The position numbers and the translations under genes are program-made. From contig JBBQJV010000005.1 in the NCBI GenBank assembly GCA_038326205.1, forward strand, positions 28,337 to 92,336: a DNA stretch of 64,000 nt, written 5' to 3'. Source of the DNA: UBA7672 sp038326205 (GTDB taxonomy: Bacteria; Pseudomonadota; Alphaproteobacteria; Caulobacterales; Hyphomonadaceae). The notes under the pieces were generated by a model that saw only the letters and a program-made list of their open reading frames with translations, was not told where the DNA came from and searched no databases. Shown one piece after another: positions 37,109 to 46,169 of this stretch (positions within the stretch are counted from its first letter, which is position 1; every line of letters begins with the position of its first letter).

Positions 37109-38463
37109 GGCGTTACCGGCGACAGCAGGCTGTCAATATAGCGTGGCCCCCGCAGATAGCGGTTCATCGCCGCCTTCACGTCGGCCGACGACGTCGACGC
37201 AATCCGCGCGTCCTGCTCGGTGATCTGCTCCAGCGACAGGCCAGCTGTCAGCATCACACCATACCAGTTCGCCATCTCCACTTGATTGTCGCGCCGGAAC
37301 ACCGCCTCCGCCGCCAGCATGCTCTTGGCGCGTGTCAGTTCCTCTGCCGTTGGTCCCTGATCGAAAAACTTGTTCGCGATCAGCAATGCAGCCGCACGAA
37401 TGGTCTCAACCGATGTTCCCGGCGTGGGCGTCAGGTTGATGGTCAGCGTGCCTGCCGCCTCCATCTCGCTGCTATACCCGTGCGCCATCACCGCTTTGCC
37501 GCCTTCGACGAGTTCACGATAGAACCGGCTCGTTCTCCCGCCCGTCAGCACCTTCATCCCAACCTGCAGCGCCGCAGAGTCCGGATGCCCCATCGGCACG
37601 CCCAGCCAGTTGCGGCTCCACGTCGGCTGGCTCACCTTGGGGTCGCGATAGACGACCTCGGCCGACTCCGCGATAGGCTCCACGCGTGGCCATGCCCGCA
37701 CTTTGAGATTCCCGCGCCGTGGAATGCGCCCGTAAATCGCCTCGGCCAGCGGCTTCAGCTCCGCCGCCGTCATGTCGCCCGACACGACCAAGATCGCATT
37801 CTCCGGCCCGTACCATGTGCGATACCAGTCAACCGCGTCCCCGCGCGTAAGCTTCGTCACCTCGTCCATGCGCCCGATCACAGGCACAGCATAAGGATGC
37901 CCCGCAAACAGCTTCGCATAGACCATCTCGTCCAGAATTGCAGTCGGGCGGCTGTCAACACTCTGCCGCCGCTCTTCCTGAACGACGGCGCGCTCGGGTA
38001 GCACCTCATCATCCGCCAGCTGCAGGTTGACCATGCGGTCCGCCTCCATCCGCATCATCACCGGCAGACGATCCTTGGCGACGCGAAAATGATAGTTTGT
38101 ATAGTCCAGCCAGGTCGCGGCGTTGTCCTGCCCACCATTGCGCGCGACAATCTTAGAATACTCGCCCGCCGCCCGTTCCTTCGTCGCCTTGAACATCAGG
38201 TGCTCAAGGAAATGCGCCAGACCCGATTTTCCGGGCGCCTCGTCGGCTGAGCCAACGCGATACCAGATCATGTGGGTGACTACGGGTGCGCGATGATCCG
38301 GCAAGACCACCGCGCGCATGCCGTTCGCTAATGTGAAGCTCTCCGGCGCCCAGTCATTCGCTGACTGCGCAGTTGCCGGCGCCCCGAGCAGGACCCCCGC
38401 AACGAGCAGGGCGACGATGGCGCGTAGCAGTGCCGGCATTCTGAAAAACAGGCCTGACCTCAA
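37105..38463 (-). CDS. Exported M16 zinc metallopeptidase, active subunit
   Basis: A 452-residue peptidase with a signal peptide and the full inverted motif HFLEHLMFKA, plus the downstream Glu region and the C-terminal substrate-binding half. The frame begins with a TTG at 38463 that overlaps the bamF stop (TTGA). An ATG eight codons later (38439, MPALLRAI) is an alternative start with a cleaner signal peptide. It is followed by an M16 protein lacking the zinc motif; together they resemble active/inactive pairs such as processing peptidases. Confidence 0.9.
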   Translation of the reverse strand: MRSGLFFRMPALLRAIVALLVAGVLLGAPATAQSANDWAPESFTLANGMRAVVLPDHRAPVVTHMIWYRVGSADEAPGKSGLAHFLEHLMFKATKERAAGEYSKIVARNGGQDNAATWLDYTNYHFRVAKDRLPVMMRMEADRMVNLQLADDEVLPERAVVQEERRQSVDSRPTAILDEMVYAKLFAGHPYAVPVIGRMDEVTKLTRGDAVDWYRTWYGPENAILVVSGDMTAAELKPLAEAIYGRIPRRGNLKVRAWPRVEPIAESAEVVYRDPKVSQPTWSRNWLGVPMGHPDSAALQVGMKVLTGGRTSRFYRELVEGGKAVMAHGYSSEMEAAGTLTINLTPTPGTSVETIRAAALLIANKFFDQGPTAEELTRAKSMLAAEAVFRRDNQVEMANWYGVMLTAGLSLEQITEQDARIASTSSADVKAAMNRYLRGPRYIDSLLSPVTP

Positions 38464-38975
38464 AGCCCCGGCAGCTTGCTAGTCTGCTTGGGCTGGATGA
38501 TGACCTTGCCGCCGCCGGTGATGTCCTTCACCGCCTCGCTTTCGACGCGCAGGCGTTCGGATTCAGCGGCGGGATCGATCACAGGTTCGCGGGGCTCCCC
38601 GCCAAAGTTCAGAATCATGTCGGTGATGCTGCGGTTCTTGCGCAGTGTCTGGCTGTCGTCAAAATCGACCTGCGCGCGCACGTTGCGGTCAACCGCGTCG
38701 CCGCCGGCAGACTTGACGAACATCTTCTCGCCGTCGCTGGCGGTCTGTCCAACATCGACGCCGAACACCGCCACGCGGGCCTGCGCTTCAGGCGACAATT
38801 CCTGAGGGCGCGCCTGGCCGAGCGCCGGCGGACGCAGGTTATATTCGGGTGGCACCGTCAGCGGCGCTTTCCTGACCACGCGGAACTCGTCCGGCCCCCC
38901 GGCAGAGGCACAGGCAGCAAGGCCGAGCGCGGTCATGGCGACCAGACCGATGGTGGAATAACGCTTCACTGGCAT
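38460..38975 (-). CDS. bamF: Lipoprotein of the DUF3035/BamF family
   Basis: A 171-residue lipoprotein (lipobox LAAC at about residues 19-22). The mature start shows the DUF3035 pattern EFRVVRKAPLTVPPEYNLRP, which is annotated as a beta-barrel assembly subunit, BamF, in alphaproteobacteria. It has a conserved Lys/Pro-rich early part and an amphipathic helix before the tail. It sits between lspA and the M16 pair on the same strand. The lspA neighbour makes sense because LspA processes such lipoproteins. Confidence 0.85.
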   Translation of the reverse strand: MPVKRYSTIGLVAMTALGLAACASAGGPDEFRVVRKAPLTVPPEYNLRPPALGQARPQELSPEAQARVAVFGVDVGQTASDGEKMFVKSAGGDAVDRNVRAQVDFDDSQTLRKNRSITDMILNFGGEPREPVIDPAAESERLRVESEAVKDITGGGKVIIQPKQTSKLPGL

Positions 38976-39010
38976 TCTCCTGAGTGACGTACGTCCGACT
39001 CCCGGAACTT

Positions 39011-39583
39011 CTAGCGCGCCGGGTTCCGCGAGACCAGAAGCTGATCCAGCAGCAAAATAATGGCGCCAACGGAAATTGATGCGTCGGCCACGTTAAAAAT
39101 CCACGGGAAGCCAACCGGCCATCCGCCGATGTTCAAGCCAAACCATGGGCCGGTAAAGTCAATGAAATCAACAACCGCGCCAAAAACCGCCCGGTCAATC
39201 AGGTTGCCCACCGCCCCGCCAACCACCATCGCCAGCGCCAACGCCGTCAGCGACCTTTGCGCGCGGAGCAGCCAGAGCGTGAATCCGACCGCAATGCCAA
39301 GGATGATGACGAACAAACCCCACCGGGCGATTCCATCGGACTGCATGAAGCCGAAGCTGATCCCCCGGTTCCACATCATTGAGAAATCGAACACCGGCGA
39401 CACCTCAACCCGGCCGCACGGCGCGGTCAGTGCGAGGCAGTCGAGGGCGCGGAAGTCTGCGTTGCCCAGCACCCACTGCTTGCTCAGCTGATCCAGCACC
39501 ACAATGACGATGATCAGCGGAATGCCCCAACGCCAGGCGGTGGTCATTTTCTCGCGCGAAATCCAGTCCATCGTCACGGCCAT
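39011..39583 (-). CDS. lspA: Lipoprotein signal peptidase (signal peptidase II)
   Basis: A 190-residue inner-membrane aspartic protease removing lipoprotein signal peptides. Four helices are visible. The catalytic aspartates lie in GNLIDRAVFG and NVADASIS, and the conserved NRGISFGF block is in the periplasmic region. At 190 residues it is slightly longer than typical because of the N-terminal DWISREK extension; an ATG 12 codons later gives a shorter alternative. It follows ileS after nine bases, the usual ileS-lspA order. Confidence 0.95.
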   Translation of the reverse strand: MAVTMDWISREKMTTAWRWGIPLIIVIVVLDQLSKQWVLGNADFRALDCLALTAPCGRVEVSPVFDFSMMWNRGISFGFMQSDGIARWGLFVIILGIAVGFTLWLLRAQRSLTALALAMVVGGAVGNLIDRAVFGAVVDFIDFTGPWFGLNIGGWPVGFPWIFNVADASISVGAIILLLDQLLVSRNPAR

Positions 39584-39592
39584 ACTGCTACC

Positions 39593-42499
39593 TCAAACGC
39601 CACGATATTCACGCACCGCCGCAGCATCGCGCGGGGTGATATCCGGGAAGGACGGGTCAGCCGTCGCCGGATCAAAGTATTTCCACGAGCGCGCGCACTT
39701 CACGCCACTCGCACGGCTCGAGCCAACGCTCACGCCCTCGCCGCCCGCCGACAGGGTGGCCTCGGACGTGATGAATATCTCGGCAGGGTCCTCCCCGGCG
39801 AAAGCCTTGAGCATGTCGCCATCCGAGATGGAGACGGCAACCGCCGCTTCAAGCGACGATCCGATCCGCTTTTCGCGGCGTTCGACTTCCAGCGCTTCGG
39901 TAACGGACTTGCGCACCTTGAACACCGCATCCCACTTCGCAGCGACACCGGCATCAAGCCAGCCATCCGGCGTCTTCGGGAATTGCTGCAGGTGAACGGA
40001 GCCCTTACCCGCCAGTACTTTGCCGGCATGGCGCTGCTCCCACGCTTCCTCGCACGTGTAGACCATCACCGGCGCGAACCAGATGCAGAGCCGCTTGAAT
40101 ACCTCGTCCATCACGGTCCGGCATGCGCGGCGACGCAACGAAGACGGCGCGTCGCAATATAGGCTGTCTTTCCGGATGTCGAAATAGACCGACGACAGGT
40201 CCACCACGCAGAAGTTCAAAAGCGCATGGAACGCAACCTTGAAGTCGTAGGCGTGGTAAGCCTCCGTCACGAGCTTATCGAGTTCCGCCAGTCTGTGCAG
40301 CACCCACCGCTCAAGCCCCGGCATGTCGGCCAGCACAACGCGCTCGCTCTCATCGAAGCCATCCAGCGCCCCAAGCAGGTAGCGCATCGTGTTGCGCAGC
40401 TTGCGATAGACGTCGCTGTTCGCGTTGAACAGGTTCCAGCCAAAGCTCGGATCGTCCGCATAGTCCGACGACGCCACCCAGATGCGCAGGATATCGGCGC
40501 CGAACTTGTCGCAAACTTCCATCGGCGAGATGACGTTGCCGAGAGACTTCGACATCTTCTCGCCGTCCTCGGCCTGCACGAAGCCATGCGTGACGATGCC
40601 ATCATACGGCGCCCGACCGCGCGTCGCGCAGCTCTCCAGCAGCGACGACTGGAACCAGCCGCGATGCTGGTCCGAGCCTTCAAGATAGATATCCGCCGGC
40701 CATTTCAGTCCGCGCTCTTCCAGCGTGAAGGCGTGCGTCGTTCCTGAGTCAAACCAAACATCGAGAATGTCGTTGACCTTCTCGTACTTCGCCGCGTCGT
40801 ACCCATTGCCGAGAAAGCCCGCCGCCTCGCCGCCGAACCATGCATCAGCCCCGTTCTTCTCGACCGCCGCAACAATGCGCTCATTCACCGCCGGATCGTT
40901 CAGGATCTCGCCCGTCTCACGATCAACAAACAGCGTCAGCGGAACACCCCACGCGCGTTGGCGCGAGATCAGCCAGTCCGGCCTCTCCCCTACCATTGAG
41001 CGCAGGCGCTCACGCCCACGCTCTGGCGTGAACACGGTGTCATCGATGGCTTGCAGGCTTAGCTCGCGAAGAGTCTTCCCACCCCACTGCTCAAGTGCCC
41101 GATCCATCGCGATAAACCATTGCGGCGTCCCCCGCCGGATCACCGGCGCCTTGGATCGCCACGAGTGCGCATCGCGCAGCGTCGTGACACCGCGCGCCAG
41201 CAACGCGCCCGCCTCGATCAGCTTGTCCATCACGGCCTTATTCGCCGGCCCATCCTGCCCACGCTTCTTGCCTTCGATCGTGATGATCTCCAGCCCTTCA
41301 AAGCCGGGGCATACATTCGTATAGCGCCCGAATGCATCGACAGTGTTCGGGATCGACACGTCGATGCCGCGCGCTTCGAGCGCCTTCGCATTCGCCATCC
41401 AGACTTCGTAATCGTCCTCGCCATGGCTCGGCGCGGTGTGAACGAACCCCGTGCCAGTATCGTCGCTTACATGCGAGCCAGCGAGCATCGGCACTTCATA
41501 CGTGTAGCCCGACGCATGCAGCGGATGCGACAACGTCATAGCCTGTAGCTGCGCCGCGCTGACATCGGCAACGCGTTTCCAGCTGCCTGCTTTCGCAACC
41601 TTCATCACGCTCTCGGCCAGCTTGTCCGCGAGGATCAGCTGGTCGCCCGGCTTGATCCACGGCTCGAACGCGAGGCCCTGCTCAAGGCTCTCGCACTCAT
41701 AGACGCCATAGGCGATCTCGGGATTGAACGACACGGCGCGGTTGGCCGGGATCGTCCAGGGGGTCGTCGTCCAGATGACGACGCTCGCACCATGCACGCC
41801 GCCGGACCTCGCCGGAAACTTCACCCAGATCATCTGCGCCTTGCGGTCAGCGTACTCGATCTCCGCTTCCGCCAGCGCCGTCTGCTCCACCGGGCTCCAC
41901 ATTACCGGCTTCGCGCCACGTTTGAGCTGCCCGCTCATCGCGACCTTCAGGAATTCCTTCACCGTCGCTGCTTCCGACGTGTACGCCATTGTCAGATACG
42001 GGTCTTTCCAGTTGCCCGCACCGCCGAGCCGCTTGAACTCGTTCCGCTGGATGTCGATCCACTTCTGCGCGTAGTCGCGGCAGGCCTTGCGGAACTCCAC
42101 CATCGGCACGTCGCGCTTCTGCTTACCGCCGGCGCGGAATTCTTCCTCGACCTTCCATTCGATCGGCAGGCCATGGCAGTCCCAGCCGGGGATATAGTCC
42201 GCATCGTACCCGGTCATCTGACGCGAGCGCACAACAAGGTCCTTGAGAATCTTGTTCATCGACGTGCCGATGTGGATATGCCCGTTCGCATAGGGCGGGC
42301 CGTCATGCAGCATGAAGGCCTTCGCGCCGCGCGACCTCGCGTCCGCGCGAAGCTGGCCATAGAGGTCGTCGGCTTCCCATTTGGCGAGGCGCGCGGGCTC
42401 CTGCTGAGGCAGGCCGCCGCGCATCGGGAATTCGGTTTTCGGGAGGAACAGCGTGTCCTTGTAGGGATTGGCTGCATCGTCTTTTTCAGGGCGTGTCAT
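39593..42499 (-). CDS. ileS: Isoleucine-tRNA ligase
   Basis: A 968-residue class I synthetase charging tRNA-Ile. The HIGH site is HIHIGTS in the block GPPYANGHIHIG, and the KMSKS loop is GEKMSKSLGN. The editing domain (CP1) is present around residues 200-400, with WTTTPWTIPANRA. At the C-terminus the usual four-Cys zinc site is degenerate: I see KCARSWK followed by PDITPRDA, leaving one of the four expected cysteines. It heads an ileS-lspA-bamF-M16-M16-mutL run. Confidence 0.97.
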   Translation of the reverse strand: MTRPEKDDAANPYKDTLFLPKTEFPMRGGLPQQEPARLAKWEADDLYGQLRADARSRGAKAFMLHDGPPYANGHIHIGTSMNKILKDLVVRSRQMTGYDADYIPGWDCHGLPIEWKVEEEFRAGGKQKRDVPMVEFRKACRDYAQKWIDIQRNEFKRLGGAGNWKDPYLTMAYTSEAATVKEFLKVAMSGQLKRGAKPVMWSPVEQTALAEAEIEYADRKAQMIWVKFPARSGGVHGASVVIWTTTPWTIPANRAVSFNPEIAYGVYECESLEQGLAFEPWIKPGDQLILADKLAESVMKVAKAGSWKRVADVSAAQLQAMTLSHPLHASGYTYEVPMLAGSHVSDDTGTGFVHTAPSHGEDDYEVWMANAKALEARGIDVSIPNTVDAFGRYTNVCPGFEGLEIITIEGKKRGQDGPANKAVMDKLIEAGALLARGVTTLRDAHSWRSKAPVIRRGTPQWFIAMDRALEQWGGKTLRELSLQAIDDTVFTPERGRERLRSMVGERPDWLISRQRAWGVPLTLFVDRETGEILNDPAVNERIVAAVEKNGADAWFGGEAAGFLGNGYDAAKYEKVNDILDVWFDSGTTHAFTLEERGLKWPADIYLEGSDQHRGWFQSSLLESCATRGRAPYDGIVTHGFVQAEDGEKMSKSLGNVISPMEVCDKFGADILRIWVASSDYADDPSFGWNLFNANSDVYRKLRNTMRYLLGALDGFDESERVVLADMPGLERWVLHRLAELDKLVTEAYHAYDFKVAFHALLNFCVVDLSSVYFDIRKDSLYCDAPSSLRRRACRTVMDEVFKRLCIWFAPVMVYTCEEAWEQRHAGKVLAGKGSVHLQQFPKTPDGWLDAGVAAKWDAVFKVRKSVTEALEVERREKRIGSSLEAAVAVSISDGDMLKAFAGEDPAEIFITSEATLSAGGEGVSVGSSRASGVKCARSWKYFDPATADPSFPDITPRDAAAVREYRGV

Positions 42500-42628
42500 C
42501 GGCTGATCTGGGTGTCGCTTGTGTTGTGAAGCCTGGGGCGGATACGACTTTCCCGGCGGTGAATGCGCTAGATCGCGCCCGCCGGGCCCATAATTCGCAG
42601 AATGGCCGCTGATCTGGTCATGCCCGGC

Positions 42629-43540
42629 TCATAGCAGTGGCGGCCTCGCTCCCGCAAGGACGGCGCGCGCCTCTGCTTCGTCGCCTTTCATGGCCGTAAC
42701 CAGCGCCTCCAGCCCGTCAAAACGCTGCTCCGGCCGCAGGAACTTCATGAACGCCGTGTGCAGCCTTTGGCCATAAAGGTCGCCCGACCAATCAAAAATC
42801 ACCACCTCCAGCAACGCATCCCGCAAACCCGTGGTGGGCGTGCGGCCAAAACTCGCCACGCCCGGCCTCCATTGATCCTCGCCTTCAATCCGCGCCCAGA
42901 CCGCATAAACGCCGTGCGCGGGATGCACTATTTCGCCAAGCGTCATGTTGGCGGTCGGGAAGCCCAGCGTGCGGCCGCGCTTCTCGCCATGCTCCACGAT
43001 CGCATCGACGATCCAGCTGCCGCCCAGCGCAGCGCCTCCCTTCCCCATGTCGCCACGTTCGATCGCCTCGCGAATGCGGGAGGACGAAACTTTCGCGCCC
43101 GCATTCTTCACTTCAGCAACGACGCTGACATCAAAACCCAGCTCCTTGCCGAACCTCTGCAGGCTCTCCGAGTCACCCATCCGACCCTTGCCGAACCGGA
43201 AGTCGAACCCGACGCTAACCGCCCGCGCGCCGACTTCACCCACGACAACCTGCTCGCAGAACTCACGATCAGTCATCGCCGCCATCACAGCGTCGAAACG
43301 CAGCAGGTGCAGCTCATCCACGCCAATCGAATCGAGCGCGATTTGCCGACGCAACGGCGTCATCAGCCGGAAGGGAGCCGCGTCAGGTTGGAAAAAGCGC
43401 CGTGGGGCAGGCTCAAAGGTTGCTACCCCCAGCGGTGCGCCAATCTGCTTCGCCATGCGGCGTGCGTCTTCTATCACCGCCCGGTGGCCTGCGTGCAGCC
43501 CGTCGAAATTTCCGAGAGCTATCGCTGCTCCGTTGCTCAT
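42629..43540 (-). CDS. ribF: Bifunctional riboflavin kinase/FAD synthetase
   Basis: A 303-residue enzyme converting riboflavin to FMN and then FAD. The N-terminal nucleotidyltransferase has GNFDGLHAGHRAVI and SSSRIREAIERGD; the kinase domain has RGRTLGFPTANM. The N-terminus is about 20 residues shorter than in many relatives, but there is no upstream in-frame start before the maoC stop, so the ATG at 43540 stands. It begins 21 bases after the maoC-type gene and precedes ileS by about 130 bases. Confidence 0.95.
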   Translation of the reverse strand: MSNGAAIALGNFDGLHAGHRAVIEDARRMAKQIGAPLGVATFEPAPRRFFQPDAAPFRLMTPLRRQIALDSIGVDELHLLRFDAVMAAMTDREFCEQVVVGEVGARAVSVGFDFRFGKGRMGDSESLQRFGKELGFDVSVVAEVKNAGAKVSSSRIREAIERGDMGKGGAALGGSWIVDAIVEHGEKRGRTLGFPTANMTLGEIVHPAHGVYAVWARIEGEDQWRPGVASFGRTPTTGLRDALLEVVIFDWSGDLYGQRLHTAFMKFLRPEQRFDGLEALVTAMKGDEAEARAVLAGARPPLL

Positions 43541-43561
43541 TTCAGCTGGGCCGACACGCGT

Positions 43562-43990
43562 TCACTCGGCCTTGCCGGAGGGCACCATGACCAGGGCCTC
43601 GCCCTTCATGCAAACCTTGCCTTCGACTTCGCCCTTCACGGCGAGGCGGACGCGGTAACCGCGCTCAACCATCTCGATGACTTCGGCAGTCGAGATCACA
43701 GTGTCGCCGATCCGGACCGGCCGAACGAACTTCAGGTTCAGTTCCATGAACACCGCCCCCGGTCCCGGGAGATCATTGCCAAGGATGGCGGAGATGTAGC
43801 TGGCCGTCAGCGCGCCATGCGCAATGCGACCTTTGAACTGGGTCGTCTTGGCGTAATCCTCGTCCATGTGCAGCGGGTTGTTGTCCCCCGAGACACGGGC
43901 GAAATCGACCACGTCCTGATCGGCCACGGTGTTCTGTATGGATACCGTCATCCCCAGTGCGAGGTCTGCGAATGTCTTGCCGGGCTTCAT
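43562..43990 (-). CDS. MaoC-like (R)-specific enoyl-CoA hydratase
   Basis: A 142-residue hot-dog-fold hydratase. The catalytic Asp/His pair is in FARVSGDNNPLHMDEDYA, with the MaoC block RIAHGALTASYIS. The length and motif match PhaJ-like (R)-specific enoyl-CoA hydratases, which connect beta-oxidation intermediates with polyhydroxyalkanoate or fatty-acid synthesis. It is divergent from the cheY-cheZ pair across about 240 bases and runs into ribF. Confidence 0.88.
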   Translation of the reverse strand: MKPGKTFADLALGMTVSIQNTVADQDVVDFARVSGDNNPLHMDEDYAKTTQFKGRIAHGALTASYISAILGNDLPGPGAVFMELNLKFVRPVRIGDTVISTAEVIEMVERGYRVRLAVKGEVEGKVCMKGEALVMVPSGKAE

Positions 43991-44231
43991 TCCAACTTCC
44001 TCAAGTCCAGAGCCGGCTCACCGCCAACCCATCGCAGTCCCACCGCCGGGTCCATAGAACATAGCCGCGTCCCATGTGAACCTGCTTTCACGCCACAGGC
44101 CTAATACAAGGCATTCAGGGCGAGTCTTCCCCGAAAGAAACCTGTCGCCAGAATCTTCCAGACCCGATTCACCAATTTTTCGGGGTCTTTCATTTAATGT
44201 GCCTCTAGCAACGGGTGGGAGCTTTAGGAGT

Positions 44232-44618
44232 ATGGCTTTTGACCTGTCAATGCCCGTCCCCGTCGTGGACGATTATCAGAGGATGATACGCATCATCCGA
44301 AATCTGCTGAATCAACTGGGTTTCAAGAATATGGACGAGGCCAAGGATGGCCGCCAGGCGCTCGAAAAACACCAGGGCGGCAAGTTCGGTCTCGTGATCT
44401 CCGACTGGAACATGGAGCCGATGACTGGCTACGAACTGCTCCAGCAGGTCCGTGCCAGTGATGCGCTGAAAACTACGCCCTTCATCATGGTCACCGCCGA
44501 ATCGAAGACCGAGAACGTGATCGCGGCCAAGAAGGCGGGCGTGAACAACTACATCGTGAAACCCGTAAACGCCGAAACCCTGAAGGGCAAACTCAAGTTC
44601 GTGCTGGGGGAATTCTGA
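44232..44618 (+). CDS. CheY-like single-domain response regulator
   Basis: A 128-residue receiver domain with no output domain. The acidic pocket Asp pair is in VVDDYQRM, the phospho-acceptor Asp in ISDWNMEP, Thr in VTAES, and Lys in YIVKPVN, so all phosphorylation residues are intact. The N-terminal MAFDLSMPV closely resembles Caulobacter-type CheY proteins. An AGGAG site lies very near the ATG. Its TGA shares a base with the ATG of the cheZ-like gene (TGATG), so they are co-translated. No cheA is nearby. Confidence 0.92.
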   Translation: MAFDLSMPVPVVDDYQRMIRIIRNLLNQLGFKNMDEAKDGRQALEKHQGGKFGLVISDWNMEPMTGYELLQQVRASDALKTTPFIMVTAESKTENVIAAKKAGVNNYIVKPVNAETLKGKLKFVLGEF

Positions 44619-45247
44619 TGGCTGCCGCCGAAGCTGCACAGAAGATCTGCGTGGCGATGGACCAGCTCAAGGCCATCGGCGTTCGCGAACGTCCTCTGGT
44701 AGAGGTCCTCGATCTGTCCCACCAGATGGCCGACTCCATTACGGCCTTCTTCGGATCGCTCGACAAATCGATCATCGGGAAATTCAAATACCTCTCCGAT
44801 TTCATCCAGAAGGCGCGCGATGAAATCTCGGGCTTGCAGGCCAACGTTATCAAGGACACGTGCCTCCCCGGCGCCTCGGTCGAACTCGATGCCGTCGTGC
44901 GCGATACCGATCGCGCAACTGACTCCATCATGACGGAAGCCGAATCCCTGATGGCTCTCGAACCGACCGACCTTGGCGCCTACAATGTCGACGTCGACGC
45001 CGCGGTGATGCGTATCTTCGAAGCCTGCCCGTTCCAGGATCTTACCGGCCAGCGCGTCACGAAAGTGATCTCCACCCTGCGCCACATCGAAGAGCGCGTT
45101 ACCGAATTCGCCGGCGCACTCGGCGTCACGGACTGGGCAGCGCCAGAATCCGCCGACGACGCTAGCGCTCGCGAACTGCTCCTCAACAGCCCTGCCATGA
45201 ACGGCCCCACGACCCCGCAGAACAATATCGACGCGCTGTTCTCCTAG
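44618..45247 (+). CDS. CheZ-like protein phosphatase
   Basis: A 209-residue helical protein. The catalytic motif CPFQDLTGQRVTKVI (about residues 137-151) contains the Asp and Gln that act in CheZ (DLTGQ). The far C-terminus NNIDALFS resembles the CheY-binding tail. It would dephosphorylate the CheY-like partner encoded just upstream, with which it overlaps by one base. Length matches CheZ. It lacks adjacent flagellar or chemoreceptor genes here. Confidence 0.88.
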   Translation: MAAAEAAQKICVAMDQLKAIGVRERPLVEVLDLSHQMADSITAFFGSLDKSIIGKFKYLSDFIQKARDEISGLQANVIKDTCLPGASVELDAVVRDTDRATDSIMTEAESLMALEPTDLGAYNVDVDAAVMRIFEACPFQDLTGQRVTKVISTLRHIEERVTEFAGALGVTDWAAPESADDASARELLLNSPAMNGPTTPQNNIDALFS

Positions 45248-45276
45248 CGCACAGTCGGTGTGGACTGACCCAATGA

Positions 45277-45316
45277 AAGACGGCCCGCATGATGAGTGCC
45301 GCTCTTCTGCTTTTTG
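45277..45316 (+). terminator. Imperfect hairpin with T-rich tail, related to the 46117 terminator
   Basis: The arms AGACGGC and GCCGCTCT pair with one bulge, followed by TTCTGCTTTTT. The sequence closely resembles the better terminator at 46117-46151 (shared GCATGATG, GTGC and CTTCTGCTTTT). It is the probable stop for the cheY-cheZ transcript. Confidence 0.45.
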
Positions 45317-45530
45317 GCTCTACGAATATCGGTGACGCCACTGTTAGAGAGGATGTCTTCCCTTCGATGGCCGAGAGCCTTTTGCAGGCATCCCCACGGT
45401 TTCCGTAGCGGCCGCCTGCGACTATACATGCGCAACCGACCGCACAAAGGCGTCAGCGCGGCACAAACCCGGTGTGCGCCTTTCGCGTCCAAGGCTAGGG
45501 TGCTGTCACAAAAACATAAGCGAGGATGCG
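45317..45530. other. Gap between the CheZ-like and TPR genes
   Basis: About 214 bases between the terminator-like hairpin and the TPR gene. I see a GC-rich, partly palindromic stretch (GCGGCCGC at 45409-45416) and a weak AGGA site before 45531. No tRNA, riboswitch or convincing small gene was recognised. Confidence 0.5.
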
Positions 45531-46079
45531 ATGAATAAACTGGCAGTTTCGATTCTGATCTTGGCTGCCATGGGCAGCGCCACGGGGGCAGCAATCGCGC
45601 AAAAGGGCCTTAGCACCGGTCCGAATATGGACGCGATCGAAAACGCGCGGCGCATCGAAGAAAACAAGATGAGGTCGCTTGAAGTACCCCGCAAAGCCGG
45701 TCTTGCGGCCCTGCAAGCTCAGGACTTTGCGCTCGCCGAGCAGAGCTTCACCAAACTACTGTCCTTCGATCCCACGACGAGCGATGCCAGCTATCTGATG
45801 GCCCTCGCCCAGATGGGTCAGAAGAAATGGGCGGAAGCAAAACTCTCGCTCGAAGACGCGATTAAGAAAGAGCCTAAACGCCCCGAGCCGAAGGCCAGGC
45901 TGGGCGTCGCCGATATCATGATCAACGACATGGACGGGGCAGCGAAACAGCGCGCTGATCTCGTTGCCTTGGCCTCTGACTGCGGCAGCTGCGGCGACTC
46001 GAGACGGATCGCCGAGAACATTGCCATGATTGACAAGGTGCTCGCCGCCATTGCGCCAAAGACCCCGACTGCGGGTTGA
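45531..46079 (+). CDS. Secreted TPR repeat protein
   Basis: A 182-residue exported protein with a signal peptide ending AIAQ (about residues 1-23). Two or three TPR-like helical pairs follow, including LAALQAQDFALAEQSFTKLL and SYLMALAQMGQKKWAEAKLS. A late Cys pair in DCGSCGD could form a disulfide or bind metal. The ATG at 45531 has GAGGA five bases upstream. The partner is unknown; it lies between two similar terminators and appears to be a single-gene unit. Confidence 0.8.
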   Translation: MNKLAVSILILAAMGSATGAAIAQKGLSTGPNMDAIENARRIEENKMRSLEVPRKAGLAALQAQDFALAEQSFTKLLSFDPTTSDASYLMALAQMGQKKWAEAKLSLEDAIKKEPKRPEPKARLGVADIMINDMDGAAKQRADLVALASDCGSCGDSRRIAENIAMIDKVLAAIAPKTPTAG

Positions 46080-46116
46080 TCCAATAGCTGGATCACAACC
46101 ATACCAATAAAAAATG

Positions 46117-46151
46117 AAGGGCCGCATGATGCGTGCGGCCCTTCTGCTTTT
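46117..46151. terminator. Strong bidirectional terminator
   Basis: A ten-base stem AAGGGCCGCA / TGCGGCCCTT with a seven-base loop. A T-rich tail follows on the plus side (CTGCTTTT), and a run of six T lies on the minus side (complement of AAAAAA near 46109-46114). It would end both the TPR gene and the leftward truncated gene. Confidence 0.8.
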
Positions 46152-46169
46152 CTAGGTGGCTGCAACCGA

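Noticed and set aside
45296..45538. Short open frame between the CheZ-like and TPR genes
   Set aside because: It overlaps the terminator-like hairpin, has an Arg-rich composition and no ribosome site.
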